Shown: piece by piece, positions 60,522 through 64,000 of the stretch | Layout of the letters: every line of letters begins with the position of its first letter | Position numbering within the stretch: position 1 is the first letter of the stretch | Origin: Thereva unica | Lineage: Eukaryota > Arthropoda > Insecta > Diptera > Therevidae | Assembly: GCA_949987705.1 (NCBI GenBank) | Contig: OX465283.1 | Span: 97,141,813-97,205,812, forward strand | Reading direction: 5' to 3' | DNA length: 64,000 nucleotides | Translations under genes and position numbers: made by a program | Notes under the pieces: generated by a model | Told to the model about the DNA's origin: nothing | Databases searched by the model: none | The model's input: only the letters and a program-made list of their open reading frames with translations

Positions 60522-63500
60522 TTAAAATGTCGTTTCTTCGTTAAACCATCTCGAGGAAGTAATGAATCTTCTAAGTTGCGGGATCCCAAACTTCGAGATT
60601 TCCGGAAGGTTGCTTAGAAAGGGTTTACCAAATGTGGTTAGCCTTATCCTGCTTAGGGCCGGGCAGTGACATAGGAGGTGTAGTACACTTTCCGCCTCGT
60701 CAATGTTCTTACAGCTTCTGCAGAAGTCGTGGGTCTCAAGACCTAAACGGGTCTCATGCGTCCCTATCAGACAGTGTCCGGTTAAGACTCCCACTATAAC
60801 TGAGAGTTCTTGTCTCCCAAGGCTCAGTAATAAGGTAGTTCGCCTGAGATCATAGGAGGGCCAGGTTAATTTGGCCAAAGTGCATTTATTAAGATCTCTC
60901 CAATGCTTTTTCGCTTGTGTGATTGTGTGTTGCTTGCATCGGAGTTTAAAGGAGGCCCAAGGCATACCAACTCTTTCCTTTTCTGGAAGGAGAGTAGCGG
61001 TCGTGCCTCTCCTAGCCAGTTCGTCAGCTTTACAATTTCCCTCTATATTTCGGTGACCGGGCACCCAAACGAGGAGGGTCCTGAACTGCTGAGCCATCTC
61101 GTTAAGAGATCTGCGACATTCAGAGGTAGTTCTAGAGCTGTTTGTGCAGGAGCGCAGGGCTTTCAGAGCTGCCTGACTATCTGAGAAGATGTAGACAGTC
61201 CGGTTTCCATCGCCTTGCTGGTTAATTTGCAGAACAGCTTCTTGTATGGCTAGAATCTCCGCTTGATATACACTGCAGTGATCGGGAAGTCGGAAGGAGA
61301 TTTCAATCCCAAGTTCTGGGGAAAATACTCCTCCTCCCACTCGACCCTCGAGCTTAGAGCTATCAGTAAAAACGTTTATGGCATCCTGAAACCTATGTGG
61401 TCTATTTATCCATTCACGACGTGAAGGGATGTGGACTCCGTAGTTCCTCGTGAAGGTAATTTCGGGAATGCAGAAGTCGGTTTTTGTGGGGATAGTAACT
61501 GAGTTCAGTACCTTCGTGTGCTCTCCCCTGATTCCAGTCCAGAAACCGGATTCTTTTATTCTAAGGGCTGCGATGGTTGCGCTTTCCCTTGCCACGAGAT
61601 TTAAAGGAGGGAGGTATAACATAACATTTAAGGCCTCTGTAGGCGTGGAGCGAAGTGCTCCTGTTATGCATAACTCCGCACATCTTTGTACTCTCTGTAA
61701 TTTGTTTAACACGGTGGACTTACTCAGAGTTGGCCACCACACTAAAGCCCCGTAAAGGAGAATTGGGCGGACGATCGCTGTGTAGACCCATCGCACAATG
61801 TAAGGGGAGAAGACCCATTTCTTACCAATGGATTTTTTGCAGGCGAAAAGCGCGATGTTTGCTTTCTTAATGCGCTCTTCTGTGTTTTCATGCCAGAGGA
61901 GTTTCTTGTCCAGGATTACTCCCAGATATTTGGCACTGTTGTTAATTTTGAGCCTAACTTTGTTAAGCCGGGTGGGTGTTAACGGAGAGGTCTTGTACCT
62001 CCTTGTGAAGAGGACCAGCTCCGTTTTTACTGGGTTAACGCTGAGTCCGCGGGTAGCAGTCCAGCTTGAGAGGGTTTGTAGCGCTGCCTCCATGAGATCA
62101 CAGAGGACTTGAGGAAATTTTCCTTTTTTGATGATAACAACATCATCTGCGTACGCCAGGACGTCATGTCCCTCTGCCTGCATGCGTCGCAACAGCTGGT
62201 TCATAGTTACGACCCATAGCAGCGGGGAGAGTACTCCTCCTTGCGGAGTGCCTCTATTTACGGCCTTTCGGGCCGAGCTATCGCCCAAGATCGAGCTCAC
62301 CATCCTGCCAGTAAGCATTTGGTGGATAAGAGACACCAACGATGTCTCGATCCCATGTTCTGTCAAGGCCAGGGTAATGGCATTCGGCAAAACATTGTTA
62401 AATGCTCCTTCAATGTCAAGAAATGCTACTAATGTATATTCCTTAACCTCGAGGGATTTTTCAATGGTTGAGAACAGTGAGTGAAGAGCAGTATCAGTAG
62501 ATTTGCCCTTTGTATAGGCGTGTTGTGCGCTAGAGAGTTCCGAGGTCAATATGGTCTGCCTCAGATATATTTCGATTAGCCTCTCCAGAGTCTTTAATAG
62601 AAAGGATGATAGGCTGATTGGCCTGAAGTCTTTGGGTGTTACGTGGGAGGCTTTTCCTGCCTTGGGTATAAAAACTACTTTAACCTCTTTCCAGCTAGAG
62701 GGAATGCAGTTATTTTGGAGGCACCCGGTAAACATGGTTTGTAACCAGGGCATAATATAACTAAGAGTGTGCTGCAGTTGTGCCGGCACTATGCCGTCAG
62801 GGCCTGGTGATTTGTAGGGCTGGAAGGTGTTTACAGCCCATTTTATTTTTGCTCTACTTATGATAGATCTGATCAGCTGTTGTGAGGCTGAAGAGTTGAT
62901 CGTGATAGTTGTATCAACTGTAGTACTACTCGGGAAGTGGGTGTCCATAAGTAGTTTCAGGGATTCCCTGCTTGAGTCGGTCCAATCGCCGTCTTCCTTG
63001 CGTAAATAACTAAGCATTGTTGGCGATTTAGTTAATAATTTACGCAGTCTTGAGGTCTCCGATGTGGACTCTATATTACTGCAAAAGGTAGCCCAGGAGG
63101 TACGTTTGGCCTTCCTTATTGCCGTTTTGTATCTATTCAGCTTTGACTTATAGCAGCCCCAGGCGGTTTCGCTGTTGCTGCGTCTCGCTGAATTAAATTC
63201 CTTTCTGCACTCTTTTCGAAGTGTCTCAAGTTCGCGAGACCACCATGGGGGTTTGGAAGCCTCTTTATGTGGCCTGTTCGGACAAGCTTTATTAATGGCG
63301 TAAGTGCATTGTTTCGTGAAAATGTCCACAATGCTGTCGAGATGTTCCCGGTTTTTGGGAATAAAGGGAGGCTTGGGAGCAAGGTTTTTTGCGATAAGCC
63401 TAGTATAGTAGCCCCAATTTGTCCTTTGGAGGTTTTTTATTTTGGAAGGGGTGGCTGGGCTCGAGTCCTGCAGTTGGAACTCTATAAATCTATGATCTGA

Positions 63501-64000
63501 AAAGGAGTGTTCCTTCAAAACCTTCCAGACCACTATTCGGTCGGAGTGGCAGTCCGAGACAAGGGTGATGTCCAGAACTTCCTCTCTGTTCTTGGTAATA
63601 AAGGTGGGGTCATTACCTTTGTTACAAATAGCAAGGTTGGTGTTCAGTAGGTAGTTAAAAATAACTTCCCCTCTATCATTGGTGTCCGTGCTGCCCCATT
63701 GTGTATGGTGCGCATTTGCATCTCCCCCCATAACCAGAACCGTCGTAGGATGGGTGAATCTTACCAGGTCTTGAAAGGCCATAGGGGGTAGAGGGCCCTC
63801 ATCATTGTGGGCTAGGTAGAAAGAGGCCATTCTGATTTTCTTCTGTTTCAACTCTAGGTCGACCACAGTAAGGTCCCCGTTGCTGAATTGAGGGAGAAGA
63901 AAGGTGCTTATGTTATTTTTGATCAGAATACAAGTTCTGGGTTTTCCCTTACCTTTGGTATAAAAGAGATTAAATTTAGGTGTCCTTAAGCCACAGATCC
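60522..64000 (-). CDS. LOA/I-type LINE ORF2: endonuclease, RT, RNase H
   Basis: The frame is open from the right edge (no start visible) to a stop at 60522, 1,159 codons. An internal ATG at 63866 is not the real start, because coding motifs extend upstream (PRTCILIKNNIST). Endonuclease: MGGDANAHHTQWGS, LDITLVSD, SDHRFIEF. RT: SPGPDGIVPAQL, FRPISLSSFLLKTLERL, FLDIEGAFNNV, RGTPQGGVLSPLLW, LAYADDVVI (catalytic YADD). RNase H: FTDSSKLEGRVGGGVF, YQAEILAIQEA, IFSDSQAALKAL, WVPGHRNIEGNCKADELA (D, E, D, H present). The C-terminus has CRSCKNIDEAESVLHLLCHC. No stop or frameshift, so this copy may be young and possibly still active if its 5' end exists. Confidence 0.92.
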   Translation of the reverse strand, partial: ICGLRTPKFNLFYTKGKGKPRTCILIKNNISTFLLPQFSNGDLTVVDLELKQKKIRMASFYLAHNDEGPLPPMAFQDLVRFTHPTTVLVMGGDANAHHTQWGSTDTNDRGEVIFNYLLNTNLAICNKGNDPTFITKNREEVLDITLVSDCHSDRIVVWKVLKEHSFSDHRFIEFQLQDSSPATPSKIKNLQRTNWGYYTRLIAKNLAPKPPFIPKNREHLDSIVDIFTKQCTYAINKACPNRPHKEASKPPWWSRELETLRKECRKEFNSARRSNSETAWGCYKSKLNRYKTAIRKAKRTSWATFCSNIESTSETSRLRKLLTKSPTMLSYLRKEDGDWTDSSRESLKLLMDTHFPSSTTVDTTITINSSASQQLIRSIISRAKIKWAVNTFQPYKSPGPDGIVPAQLQHTLSYIMPWLQTMFTGCLQNNCIPSSWKEVKVVFIPKAGKASHVTPKDFRPISLSSFLLKTLERLIEIYLRQTILTSELSSAQHAYTKGKSTDTALHSLFSTIEKSLEVKEYTLVAFLDIEGAFNNVLPNAITLALTEHGIETSLVSLIHQMLTGRMVSSILGDSSARKAVNRGTPQGGVLSPLLWVVTMNQLLRRMQAEGHDVLAYADDVVIIKKGKFPQVLCDLMEAALQTLSSWTATRGLSVNPVKTELVLFTRRYKTSPLTPTRLNKVRLKINNSAKYLGVILDKKLLWHENTEERIKKANIALFACKKSIGKKWVFSPYIVRWVYTAIVRPILLYGALVWWPTLSKSTVLNKLQRVQRCAELCITGALRSTPTEALNVMLYLPPLNLVARESATIAALRIKESGFWTGIRGEHTKVLNSVTIPTKTDFCIPEITFTRNYGVHIPSRREWINRPHRFQDAINVFTDSSKLEGRVGGGVFSPELGIEISFRLPDHCSVYQAEILAIQEAVLQINQQGDGNRTVYIFSDSQAALKALRSCTNSSRTTSECRRSLNEMAQQFRTLLVWVPGHRNIEGNCKADELARRGTTATLLPEKERVGMPWASFKLRCKQHTITQAKKHWRDLNKCTLAKLTWPSYDLRRTTLLLSLGRQELSVIVGVLTGHCLIGTHETRLGLETHDFCRSCKNIDEAESVLHLLCHCPALSRIRLTTFGKPFLSNLPEISKFGIPQLRRFITSSRWFNEETTF

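Larger units (their letters stand above)
60409..64000 (-). mobile_element. LOA/I-type non-LTR retrotransposon, 3' portion
   Basis: A minus-strand element running off the right edge, with ORF2, a 3' UTR and a TTAGG-type tail. The order of EN, RT, RNase H and a C-terminal Cys/His motif fits the LOA/I group. Everything visible is uninterrupted. Confidence 0.85.

Noticed and set aside
63866..63866. ATG at 63866 as the start of the LINE ORF2
   Set aside because: The frame stays open to the right edge with endonuclease-like residues before this ATG.

Overview
The window is insect, probably higher-fly, nuclear DNA. It carries part of one host gene buried in transposable elements. That gene is a class I phosphoinositide 3-kinase catalytic subunit (Dp110/Pi3K92E type) on the minus strand. 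Ten coding exons can be placed by splice sites and reading phase. Exons 1-8 lie at 53044-49433, exons 9 and 10 at 3660-3305. The short introns are 48-65 nt, typical of Diptera. The last ~50 codons are not visible and probably lie left of position 1. No bacterial features, rRNA, functional tRNA or CRISPR array were found.

Intron 8 (3661-49432, 45.8 kb) interrupts the kinase domain between the catalytic loop (DRH..N) and the DFG motif. It is packed with mobile elements. From left to right it holds: a satellite-like array and a LINE fragment (5.7-7.3 kb); a Helentron-like element and a foldback (7.6-9.2 kb); a PIF/Harbinger element with a MADF relic (10.1-11 kb); Helitron ends, one joined to a tRNA-like head (11.1-11.7 kb); a Helitron with a 117-bp tandem array (13.9-15.3 kb); a 17-kb P-element relic (18.2-35.4 kb); a hAT relic split by a LINE (36.7-41.5 kb); and a set of hAT-type elements nested in one another (41.9-47.3 kb).

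The P-element relic is the most layered part. It contains a LINE, which contains a 2.5-kb Mutator-like foldback, which contains a Harbinger MITE. It also contains a full-length Ty3/gypsy element with both LTRs, and that element has itself been invaded by a Helentron-like element, a hAT-like element, MITEs, a Helitron and a foldback. Many insertions have target-site duplications that can be read directly, so their relative order can be worked out.

Right of the gene (53.0-60.4 kb) is non-coding sequence with more hAT-type and Harbinger MITEs. The right edge (60.4-64.0 kb) is a minus-strand LOA/I-type LINE with an uninterrupted endonuclease-RT-RNase H frame and a telomere-like (TTAGG)n tail. The left edge (1-1449) is the intact 5' half of a CR1/jockey-type ORF2, also minus strand, inside intron 10 of the kinase gene. 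Two LINE frames at the window edges run off the sequence and are therefore incomplete.
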